Shown here one piece after another: positions 1-6,465 of a stretch of DNA of 18,007 nucleotides. The DNA is from Prolixibacteraceae bacterium UBA6162 (GTDB lineage Bacteria; Bacteroidota; Bacteroidia; Bacteroidales; Prolixibacteraceae), in the NCBI GenBank assembly GCA_002428215.1, contig DIUI01000099.1, forward strand, positions 1 through 18,007. Direction: 5' to 3'. Position numbers and translations under genes: made by a program. Numbering within the stretch: the stretch's first letter is position 1; each line of letters begins with the position of its first letter. The notes under the pieces are model-generated. The model did no database searches. It had not been told where the DNA came from and saw nothing but the letters and a program-made list of their open reading frames with translations.

Positions 1-354
1 TTGGTGGAAAAAAGCGACGGTAGCAACGGAGTTTATACTCTGGCGCTCACTACCGGCACAACCAACTCGGTACAGCTGATTTTCACCTCCTCTGCAACCA
101 TGTATAGCTGCGTAAAAGTGGGTAGTTTTTGTGTGGTAAATTCCACTACCGGTCATCCTGGAATCATTATCAACGATGTAACTGCCGACTTAAAGATTAG
201 CACTTACAAAGCCTCCACCGGCACTGTTCATTATGAAAGCCTGAATCCACTAAAGGTACGCTTTGAAAATGTGCGGATGGATCCGATGTCCCAAAGTGGC
301 AACCATGCCAGCGGAAGTTTTCGGATCAATGGTACCATAAGCGAGACTAAATAG
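1..354 (+). CDS. C-terminal part of an unrecognised beta-rich protein
   Basis: The reading frame is open from the first base and stops with TAG at 352-354, giving 117 residues. The window edge almost certainly cuts the 5' part, so the TTG at base 1 should not be taken as the start. The visible part is rich in Thr, Ser, Val, Gly and Asn in alternating polar/hydrophobic runs, as in beta-sandwich domains of exported Bacteroidota proteins. It ends in short strands (GSFRINGTI). Two cysteines lie near residues 37 and 44. No transmembrane helix, sorting domain or catalytic motif is visible. A lipoprotein or surface protein is a guess from composition only; I do not recognise the family. Confidence 0.55.
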   Translation: MVEKSDGSNGVYTLALTTGTTNSVQLIFTSSATMYSCVKVGSFCVVNSTTGHPGIIINDVTADLKISTYKASTGTVHYESLNPLKVRFENVRMDPMSQSGNHASGSFRINGTISETK

Positions 355-369
355 ACCCAGCCGCACTTT

Positions 370-476
370 ATTGTTGAAAGCGTCAAAGCTGATGGATCTT
401 TTTCCGGGTCTGAATATGGATGAGAGTATTTCTATTTTTTGACTTGGCCAAAAATCTATAGCTTTGCTTCAACAAT
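370..476. repeat. Two-part inverted repeat in the gap before the small winged-helix gene
   Basis: ATTGTTGAA (370-378) is the exact reverse complement of TTCAACAAT (468-476). Inside it, CAAAGCT (384-390) is the exact reverse complement of AGCTTTG (460-466). Together they could form a 16-bp stem with an asymmetric internal loop (5 nt against 1) and a 69-nt apical loop. It fills most of the gap between the stop at 354 and the start at 514. The right arm overlaps a possible -7 promoter box. It could be a structured RNA, a regulatory dyad or chance; no T-run makes it a standard terminator. Confidence 0.4.
438..466 (+). promoter_or_regulatory. Possible Bacteroidota-type promoter for the small winged-helix gene
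   Basis: TAGCTTTG at 459-466 matches the TAnnTTTG -7 consensus exactly. The best -33 match is TTTG at 438-441, with a 17-nt spacer that is shorter than the usual 19-21. Transcription would start near 473, leaving a leader of about 40 nt before the ATG at 514. This is motif matching only. Confidence 0.35.
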
Positions 477-513
477 CAAAAATCAGGAATCTTTTCACCA
501 AATTCTGTAAATT

Positions 514-687
514 ATGAGCACCGAAAAAGTTCTGGAGGCTATGAAATTGGCCGGAAAACCTTTAAAAGCAGGTGAAATTGCCGATGTAGCGGGTCTCGAT
601 AAAAAAGAGGTAGATAAGGCCATGAAGGTCCTTAAAACCGAAGGCAAGATTGTATCTCCCAAAGTTTGTTACTGGGAGCCGAAATAG
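514..687 (+). CDS. 57-residue winged-helix-like DNA-binding protein
   Basis: ATG at 514 opens a 57-codon frame ending in TAG at 685-687. The protein starts [20 protein letters not shown] and ends in PKVCYWEPK. The pattern is one helix, then a helix-turn-helix ([20 protein letters not shown], residues 21-40), then a lysine-rich wing ([11 protein letters not shown]), which fits a minimal winged helix of the MarR/ArsR/DprA-WH type. I recall similar stand-alone proteins of about 55-60 residues in anaerobic bacteria and methanogens, often labelled transcriptional regulator, with no established function. High lysine content fits nucleic-acid binding. There is no clear Shine-Dalgarno, as is usual here. 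The gene converges on the pseudouridine synthase, with 28 bp between stops. The frame is very likely a real gene; its function is inference. Confidence 0.75.
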   Translation: MSTEKVLEAMKLAGKPLKAGEIADVAGLDKKEVDKAMKVLKTEGKIVSPKVCYWEPK

Positions 688-715
688 CAAGTACTGCCCT
701 TGCAGAAGGAGTAAG

Positions 716-1606
716 TCAGGAGGTGTATTTTCGGTATCGGCCCTCTTCCCCTTCCAGAAATCTGGTAAATTTCCGGGGGGTTGGTAATGTAAATTCCAAT
801 TTTTCTCCGGTAGCAGGATGAGTAAAACGGAGTTGCCGGGCAAAAAGAAACAAGCCTTTCCCCCGCAACAAAAAATTGGGATCCCCATACAATTTGTCAC
901 CCAGAATTGGATATCCCAAAGACGACAAATGGATTCGCAACTGGTGATTTCTTCCGGTAATTGCCTCTAGTTCAAGAAGCGACAACCAGCCGCTTATCAG
1001 CGAAGGCCTGAGGTCGATACGCCGGAACCTTGTTTCGGCATTTTTTCCTCCTATGGGCCTTTCAATAATTCCATGCTCGGGAGTTTGCCCGATAACAATT
1101 GCCAAATATATTTTATCGATTTCCCGCTGCTCCAGCATATCTCCTAATTTGAGCCTTGTTTTGCTGGTCTTGGCCACTAAGAGCAACCCCGAGGTGTCTT
1201 TGTCGAGTCGATGCGCTGCACGAAATTGATGCAAAGCATCTGAATCCCCGGATGGCTGAAGTATTCCGTTAACCGCATTCTCCAAAGTGTCGAAACGGTT
1301 ACCGCTTACGACCAGTCCGGCGGGTTTGATTACAACTGCCAAAAAGTCGTCTTCATACAACACCTCAACGGGGAATTCAAAGGGCATGGCAGGCTTACGG
1401 TCTGGTTGAACCCACGATATTTCCATACCACTGTTTATAAGGATTCCGGTGGTTGCGACTGATCCGTTTACAAGGATTTCGCCCCTTTTGATGATACGCT
1501 TTAAGGCCGAACGGCTTGAAATTCCTTCAAAAATTGCAGGACCATAATTACTGAGCCTTGTATTATGAACTCCTTCGGGTACGCGATATTTCTGAATCTC
1601 ATCCAT
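716..1606 (-). CDS. RluA-family RNA pseudouridine synthase
   Basis: This 296-residue protein isomerises uridine to pseudouridine in rRNA or tRNA. An S4-like RNA-binding region lies at about residues 12-66 (SRSALKRIIKRGEILVNG). The catalytic domain follows, with the RluA signature HRLDKDTSGLLLVAK starting at residue 132; Asp135 is the expected catalytic aspartate. Later family motifs (RFRR, GRNHQLRIHLSSLGYPILGDKLYG) are intact, so the enzyme should be active. ATG at 1606 lies 3 nt after the stop of the methyltransferase upstream, so the genes are almost certainly co-transcribed. The target nucleotide cannot be read from the sequence, so I do not choose between RluC, RluD, TruC or other members. 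No terminator is visible in the 28 bp before the convergent small gene. Confidence 0.93.
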   Translation of the reverse strand: MDEIQKYRVPEGVHNTRLSNYGPAIFEGISSRSALKRIIKRGEILVNGSVATTGILINSGMEISWVQPDRKPAMPFEFPVEVLYEDDFLAVVIKPAGLVVSGNRFDTLENAVNGILQPSGDSDALHQFRAAHRLDKDTSGLLLVAKTSKTRLKLGDMLEQREIDKIYLAIVIGQTPEHGIIERPIGGKNAETRFRRIDLRPSLISGWLSLLELEAITGRNHQLRIHLSSLGYPILGDKLYGDPNFLLRGKGLFLFARQLRFTHPATGEKLEFTLPTPRKFTRFLEGEEGRYRKYTS

Positions 1607-1609
1607 TGT

Positions 1610-2401
1610 TTAGTCTGTAGGCAAATCGACCAAATAATATGCGGTAGTGGTTACAAAATTACGCAGCCATGGAATTTTGCCCGGGAATGCAGGTACCAGT
1701 CGGGGCTTTTGGCCAAACTTAACCTCGTAATTGGGATTAATCAGATAGTACGACTTGCGTAAAGTTCGATATTGCTGCTGCATAAGCAGGGTTTCAAATC
1801 GTTCTATGGTAAGTCGGGTCTCCCTGATTTCGAGCAGTGCATTGATGGTTGCCTCCGTTTCTCCTCCCAGTCGGAGGATTTTTGTATAAACAGAACGGGG
1901 GAGTAAATGAAACCAGGGTTTGTGCGACAACAGGCGGTTGCGGCAAATCTGCTGATGTCCGCCAAATGGATTTTGCCATGGAGGAAAAGCGAAAAAGATG
2001 GATCCTCCGGGGTTTAAAAACCGCTTAACAAAATGAAGAAATTTCTCCTGATCATAGATGTGTTCGATAACATCGCGCAGAAAAATGAGATCAAATCTAC
2101 CCGCTGTTTCGCCCAAAAGGTATACATCGTCGCAAATTAAAAGCAGGTGGCTGCTATTCGGGTGTCCGGTAAAGTTGGCTCTTGCTTTTTCTATTTTGTT
2201 TTCAGACAAATCAATCCCTGTAACAAAGCATCCGGCCTCAAGGAAGGGTAGGAGGTTTCCCCCTTCGCCACAACCTATTTCAAGTACCCGCTTTTTCTCA
2301 CCCGGCGAAAAGTAGTCCTTCAAATAAGGAATTACATATTTTGTGGTAGTGACAACCTGCTCGTTGAAGTATTTTCTGCGATCGAGATGCCTTTCCTGCA
2401 T
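1610..2401 (-). CDS. Class I SAM-dependent methyltransferase (substrate unknown)
   Basis: A Rossmann-fold methyltransferase of 263 residues. Motif I, VLEIGCGEGGN, is at residues 39-49. The acidic end of beta-2 is GIDLS (62-66). A post-I aspartate pair is at about 91-92, and DLIFLRDVIEHI (104-115) is the Methyltransf_11/UbiE-like signature. A proline-rich segment (FPPWQNPFGGHQ) follows. I chose the ATG at 2401. The frame stays open to 2494, but the longer version would run 68 bp into the 3' end of the upstream regulator gene, and its extra residues carry no domain. The chosen start leaves 25 bp after the regulator's stop. The C-terminal third is less typical and may set specificity. It lies between a Crp-type regulator and an RNA pseudouridine synthase; RNA methylation is possible but unproven, and small-molecule or sugar methylation is equally compatible. 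Confidence 0.85.
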   Translation of the reverse strand: MQERHLDRRKYFNEQVVTTTKYVIPYLKDYFSPGEKKRVLEIGCGEGGNLLPFLEAGCFVTGIDLSENKIEKARANFTGHPNSSHLLLICDDVYLLGETAGRFDLIFLRDVIEHIYDQEKFLHFVKRFLNPGGSIFFAFPPWQNPFGGHQQICRNRLLSHKPWFHLLPRSVYTKILRLGGETEATINALLEIRETRLTIERFETLLMQQQYRTLRKSYYLINPNYEVKFGQKPRLVPAFPGKIPWLRNFVTTTAYYLVDLPTD

Positions 2402-2426
2402 GCCAGTTTGTTTGGATTCAGAGGGC

Positions 2427-3131
2427 TTAGATTCCGGCAACTTTTTGCAAGCCCGGAATGTTGATGAACTTAATGCGTCTGCCATCGAGTTCAATCAGCT
2501 TATCCTGCCTGAATTCCGACAGCAATCTGATAACCGATTCGGTTGCTGTTCCAACGGTATTGGCAAGCTCCTCGCGTGTGAGCGAAATCTGCAGCGTGTT
2601 TTGTGGGTCTAAATCAAAGCTGTCCTTCAGCAGCAGCAATACTTCGGCGAGCCTTTCCCTAACCGATTTTTGTGCTATGTCGGTAATGTAATCGTTGGCC
2701 TCGCGCAGTTCGCGACAAACAATTTGCAGCATATGGTGCGAAAACTGCCAATTGTGTTGTATAAGGTACAGCAGGGTCTGATACGGAATATGACACAAAA
2801 CAGCCTCTTCTATAATTTTGGCAGTGGTACAGGCCAGCTCCTGACTCAACAGGGAGCGGTAGGCGATGATTTCGCCTTTTTTGGCAAAGCGGATAATCTG
2901 CTCTTTGCCATCCATACCGGTTTTAAAGATTTTTACAATCCCCCTCGTTACACAGAAAAATCCGGTAAGCCTACTTCCTTCACGGTATACAATAGTTCCT
3001 TTTTTATAGTAGGCACAAGATTTTTCGAAGTTTAATCGGTTGAACTCTTCTTCGGTCAATTTCTTAAACAGCTGAAATCCGCTCAAATCAGTTTCAACCT
3101 CGGGCGGCCTTTTTAACGATCCTCGCATCAT
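2427..3131 (-). CDS. Crp/Fnr-family transcriptional regulator
   Basis: 234 residues with the standard Crp/Fnr layout. The cyclic-nucleotide-binding beta-roll covers about residues 20-130 (KKGTIVYREGSRLTGFFCVTRG, split here by position 43-64). A long dimerisation helix covers about 131-160. A C-terminal winged helix covers about 183-225, with SLTREELANTVGTATESVIR as the helix-turn-helix. The Crp cAMP signature (RxExS plus buried Thr/Ser) is not clear. There is no N-terminal cysteine cluster like that of Fnr, although five cysteines are scattered through the beta-roll and helix. The ligand may therefore be something other than cAMP or an Fe-S cluster. ATG codons at 3131 and 3128 are adjacent. 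It is first in a leftward operon with the methyltransferase and pseudouridine synthase, and diverges from the E1 gene across 282 bp, so it may control that gene. Confidence 0.92.
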   Translation of the reverse strand: MMRGSLKRPPEVETDLSGFQLFKKLTEEEFNRLNFEKSCAYYKKGTIVYREGSRLTGFFCVTRGIVKIFKTGMDGKEQIIRFAKKGEIIAYRSLLSQELACTTAKIIEEAVLCHIPYQTLLYLIQHNWQFSHHMLQIVCRELREANDYITDIAQKSVRERLAEVLLLLKDSFDLDPQNTLQISLTREELANTVGTATESVIRLLSEFRQDKLIELDGRRIKFINIPGLQKVAGI

Positions 3132-3167
3132 ATATCTTAGGGTTAAGTATGGTATTGCAATCGGTGT

Positions 3168-3198
3168 TAAAGATACGATTTACTTAAATATTTGAAAA
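3168..3198 (-). promoter_or_regulatory. Possible promoter of the Crp/Fnr operon
   Basis: Read leftward, TATCTTTA (plus-strand 3168-3175) matches the TAnnTTTG -7 box with one mismatch. TTTT (3195-3198) lies 19 nt upstream in the -33 position. An imperfect dyad, ATTTG-N9-CAAAT (3190-3208), overlaps the -33 region and could be an operator for the regulator itself. The spacer is not that of a classical Crp site, so this is weak. Confidence 0.3.
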
Positions 3199-3342
3199 CT
3201 GAGCAAATTAAACCCCTTTTTGCCAATCAATAGGCGTTAGGTCATGATGTAGAAGGCCTGTTGGAGTCAATTTACTGGTCGATGGGCAATAATATTTGTG
3301 GTAATCCATTCGCACGTACAGGAAACAAAACGGCATTTGTGG

Positions 3343-3373
3343 TGTTATTTAGGAACTATTTTTGGTAGGTTTG
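3343..3373 (+). promoter_or_regulatory. Possible promoter of the fused E1 gene
   Basis: TAGGTTTG at 3366-3373 fits TAnnTTTG exactly. TGTT at 3343-3346, 19 nt upstream, is a poor -33 box. The start codon is 40 bp downstream of the -7 box, a normal leader length. The rest of the 282-bp divergent gap (3132-3413) shows no coding frame or hairpin that I would defend. Confidence 0.35.
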
Positions 3374-3413
3374 TCAGGAAAATTTTAGCTGTGCATCGAA
3401 ACTCGACCGAATC

Positions 3414-5828
3414 ATGCAAATGGAAGAAACAGCCCTTGTAGAAGAAAACCGATTGGAGGCAGCTGAGGCCCTCAACGATTACCGTCTGGCCTTTTTAAGC
3501 CGACAGCTGAGCTTGCTGGGCCGCAGGGAGGTCCACAACGGACGGGCCCATTTTGGTATCTTTGGCGACGGGAAGGAACTCGCTCAGATTGCTTATGCAA
3601 AGGCTTTCAGAAAGGGCGACTGGCGTTCGGGGTACTATCGAGACCAAACTTTTATGCTGGCACTTGGTCTGCTACAACCCGAAGAGTTCTTTGCCATGAT
3701 CTACGGCGACACAGACCTGGAAATTAATCCTTCAACCGGAGGGCGAAACTTCAACAACCACTTCAGCACACAAAATATCGATCAAAACGGTAGCATAAGT
3801 AACCTGATGGATCGTTTCAATTCGGCATCCGACATCTCCTCAACAGCAGGGCAGATGCCAAGATTGCTTGGACTTGCTCAGGCATCGAAGATGGTAAGGC
3901 TTGACCCCAAGCTCAAAAATCATCTAAAGAACAATGTGTCGGGGAATGAAGTTGCTTTTGGATCTATTGGCGATGCCAGTACTTCGGAAGGCATGTTTTT
4001 CGAAACCATCAATGCAGCTGCTGTAATGCAGGTCCCTCTTGCTGTAGCGGTTTACGACGATGGATTTGGAATCAGTGTCCCTATTGAGCTTCAAACCACA
4101 AAGTCAAGTATATCCAAAGCACTCGAAGGGTTTCAAAAAGAGGATGACACCAACGGAATTGAAATATACAGTTGCCGGGGCTGGGACTATGCGGCGCTGG
4201 TCGACACCTTTGCACGAGGTATTGAAGTTTGCCGCACAAAGCAGATACCCGTACTGTTTCATATAAGTGAGGTAACCCAACCATTGGGCCATTCAACTTC
4301 GGGTTCGCACGAAAGATACAAATCCAAGGAACGTCTTGAATGGGAGCAGGAATACGACTGCCTGCGGCAATTCAGAAACTATATTCTGGAAACAGGAATT
4401 GCCGAACTTGAATTGATCGAAAAACTGGAGCGCGAAGCGGCGAAATTGGCTAGGCAGGCGCGCGATACCGCATGGAAGAATTATACCGACAGTTATCGTG
4501 AGGAGACCAAAACCCTCAGTGCAATTGTTCAGAGGGTAGCAAAGCGAACTCAGGGATCGATTGATTTTTCAGGTGAACTTAGAGCGATTGTTGAAAAAAT
4601 ATTTCCTACCCGAAGAGCACTTCACAGCTTTGCCCGCCGTATTTCGTTCGATATTTTCGACCATGAAGAGCTGATGGCAGAGTACCACGATCTTACTGAA
4701 TGGATCGAACGTTTTGGCAATCAGAGTTACAATTTTTACAGTCGGCAACTCTACCGCGAAGGCGATGATTCTGCAGTTAAGGTTGCCCCTGTTCAACCTG
4801 CTTATTCTGATCAACCAGAAGAAATAACCGGATCTGAAATTCTAAACCGGAACTTTGAAGTGCTTTTCGAAAAACATCCAACCCTCGTAACTTTCGGTGA
4901 GGATACCGGAAAGCTGGGTGATGTTAACCAGGGTATGAAAGGCATTCAGGAACGTTTTGGCAGTGTCAGGGTTTCTGATACCGGTATCAGAGAGACTACG
5001 ATTATTGGCCAGGGAATTGGGTTAGCCCTCAGAGGCTTCCGGCCCATAGCCGAAATCCAGTACCTCGATTACCTAATTTATGCACAGTCGACGCTAAGCG
5101 ACGATCTGGCCAGTATGCAATACCGCACTATGGGCAAGCAAGCTGCCCCGCTTATTGTCAGAACACGGGGTCACCAACTTCAGGGGATCTGGCATGCCGG
5201 TTCTCCTATGCAAATGATTTTAGGTTCGCTGAGGGGAATTTACCTCTGTGTTCCGCGAAACATGACCCAGGCAGCCGGAATGTACAATACCCTGCTACAG
5301 GCCAACGATCCCGCACTGGTAATCGAGCCACTAAAGGCATATAATGTGAAAGAACCGGCTCCGCTTAATTTTGGTGAGTTTAGAGTGCCATTGGGAGTTC
5401 CAGAGGTTATTATAGAAGGAACCGATATTACGCTGGTTACCTATGGCTGGAATGTCAACCATGCGGTTAAAGCTGCCCACCTGTTGAAACGCCGTCAAAT
5501 ATCGGTCGAAGTTATCGATGTACAAACGCTTATGCCGTTTGATACTGAGCACCGCATAGTGGATTCGCTGCGGAAGACCGGAAAGATTCTTTTTGTCGAT
5601 GAGGATGTGCCCGGAGGGGCCAGCGCCTATATGATGCAAAAGGTTCTCGAGGAGCAAAGTGGATACGACTATCTCGATTCTGCTCCCCGTACTCTGTCGG
5701 CAAAGGAACATCGCCCCGCCTATGGCATCGATGGAGAGTATTTCTCCAAGCCCAACGTTGAGCAGATTTACGCATTGGTTTACGCCATGATGCACGACGT
5801 TAATCCCGGATCGTTTAAGCCGTTATAG
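3414..5828 (+). CDS. Fused alpha/beta E1 of a 2-oxoacid dehydrogenase (branched-chain/pyruvate type)
   Basis: 804 residues. The protein joins E1-alpha (about 20-330) and E1-beta (about 470-795) through a helical linker (about 330-465). E1 uses thiamine diphosphate to decarboxylate a 2-oxoacid and passes the acyl group to lipoyl-E2. The alpha part has YYRDQT (74-79), GDASTSEGMFFETIN (186-200) and the phosphorylation-loop-like GHSTSGSHERYKSKE (292-306). The beta part has GEDTGKLGDVNQGMKG (495-510) and RETTIIGQGIGLAL (526-539), where Glu527 is the expected glutamate for the thiamine N1'. It ends with a transketolase C-terminal domain (EVIDVQTLMPFDTEHR; FVDEDVPGGASAYMM). The Asn-Asn that normally closes the ThDP motif is Asp-Asp here (YDDGFGIS, 214-221). 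Alpha/beta fusions are known in Bacteroidota. No E2 or E3 gene lies nearby, so partners must be elsewhere. Substrate class (branched-chain or pyruvate) is not decided by the sequence. Confidence 0.92.
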   Translation: MQMEETALVEENRLEAAEALNDYRLAFLSRQLSLLGRREVHNGRAHFGIFGDGKELAQIAYAKAFRKGDWRSGYYRDQTFMLALGLLQPEEFFAMIYGDTDLEINPSTGGRNFNNHFSTQNIDQNGSISNLMDRFNSASDISSTAGQMPRLLGLAQASKMVRLDPKLKNHLKNNVSGNEVAFGSIGDASTSEGMFFETINAAAVMQVPLAVAVYDDGFGISVPIELQTTKSSISKALEGFQKEDDTNGIEIYSCRGWDYAALVDTFARGIEVCRTKQIPVLFHISEVTQPLGHSTSGSHERYKSKERLEWEQEYDCLRQFRNYILETGIAELELIEKLEREAAKLARQARDTAWKNYTDSYREETKTLSAIVQRVAKRTQGSIDFSGELRAIVEKIFPTRRALHSFARRISFDIFDHEELMAEYHDLTEWIERFGNQSYNFYSRQLYREGDDSAVKVAPVQPAYSDQPEEITGSEILNRNFEVLFEKHPTLVTFGEDTGKLGDVNQGMKGIQERFGSVRVSDTGIRETTIIGQGIGLALRGFRPIAEIQYLDYLIYAQSTLSDDLASMQYRTMGKQAAPLIVRTRGHQLQGIWHAGSPMQMILGSLRGIYLCVPRNMTQAAGMYNTLLQANDPALVIEPLKAYNVKEPAPLNFGEFRVPLGVPEVIIEGTDITLVTYGWNVNHAVKAAHLLKRRQISVEVIDVQTLMPFDTEHRIVDSLRKTGKILFVDEDVPGGASAYMMQKVLEEQSGYDYLDSAPRTLSAKEHRPAYGIDGEYFSKPNVEQIYALVYAMMHDVNPGSFKPL

Positions 5829-5909
5829 AGGGATTGTGCGCCAATTTCTTTATTCCTGACCAATTAGAGTGATTGCCTTTCGATGGCAAAGAGACCCAAT
5901 TTACCGGGT

Positions 5910-5930
5910 AATGGAGCATCCTCCATTTTT
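5910..5930 (+). terminator. Rho-independent terminator of the fused E1 gene
   Basis: AATGGAG (5910-5916) pairs with CTCCATT (5921-5927) around a 4-nt loop, CATC. The pairing leads into a T-run (5926-5930). It lies 82 bp after the E1 stop codon and faces the right way. The stem is short (7 bp) and the T-run modest. Confidence 0.5.
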
Positions 5931-6027
5931 AATCTATTAGCAGCAGGTTGATATAATTTGCCGATCTACCTGTTTTACAAGGTTAACTGGTGGATTGATA
6001 TTTTTAGGTGAATCTCACCAACTGCAC

Positions 6028-6060
6028 AAAAAAAAGATTCCTCTTTTTGCGAGGAATCTT
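6028..6060 (-). terminator. Strong leftward rho-independent terminator
   Basis: AAGATTCCTC (6034-6043) and GAGGAATCTT (6051-6060) form a perfect 10-bp stem with a 7-nt loop. Read leftward, the stem is followed by a run of T (eight A on the plus strand, 6028-6035). The nearest leftward gene is the TPR/LuxR regulator, whose stop is 406 bp upstream of the hairpin. The hairpin therefore ends either a long 3' untranslated region or an unannotated small RNA. Read rightward there is no T-run. Confidence 0.7.
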
Positions 6061-6465
6061 GAAGTGTTTTGGTTGCTAATGACATGCTGCCAAAACATTC
6101 GGGTGTTTAGAGAATATCTTCATGCAAAGCGTGGTTTATGTGATGGGTGCATAAACGAAATTGAACTTTGCAAGGGCTTTGCAAAGTAAAAGCCTATGCA
6201 TGGCATATCCAATTTAAGGTACGATACATTAATGATACAACATTGAGTTTTGCGCTCATTGCAGATTCATTTCCTCGAAATTAGAGTTTAAAAACTCTGT
6301 TCCGATGGGTTATCATTCATTTCCACACAATGATGTGGCTGGCTCAAGAATATATGAACAATTTCTTCGAATGCTTGAAACAGCCAATCGTAATGCTGGA
6401 GAGAATGAACAGGGTTGTTATGGAGAATGAATACTATCTCGAGCCTGATAAATGGGGTTCATTCA
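6061..6465. other. Non-coding stretch between a leftward terminator and the TPR/LuxR gene
   Basis: No convincing gene is visible. Short open frames at 5995-6189 and 6330-6512 have no domain, composition or start signal to support them. Small sequence elements are present. CTTTGCAA is repeated around 6166-6185, the second copy being part of the palindrome CTTTGCAAAG. A 15-bp palindrome, AGAGTTT-A-AAACTCT, lies at 6283-6297. GAATGAA (6425-6431) pairs with TTCATTC (6458-6464) just after the regulator's stop. No tRNA or known riboswitch fold was recognised. Confidence 0.4.

Noticed and set aside
562..900. 112-residue antisense frame across the small winged-helix gene and the pseudouridine synthase end
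   Set aside because: It overlaps two well-supported genes and its translation shows no domain.
2402..2494. N-terminal extension of the methyltransferase frame to 2494
   Set aside because: It would overlap the 3' end of the Crp/Fnr gene by 68 bp and the added 31 residues carry no domain. The ATG at 2401 fits the family and the operon spacing.
5873..5889. TTGCC-N7-GGCAA hairpin after the E1 gene
   Set aside because: The stem is only 5 bp with no T-run. The hairpin at 5910-5930 is the better terminator.
5995..6189. 64-residue open frame in the gap after the E1 gene
   Set aside because: It runs through the leftward terminator hairpin, has no recognisable domain or start signal, and looks like translated non-coding DNA.
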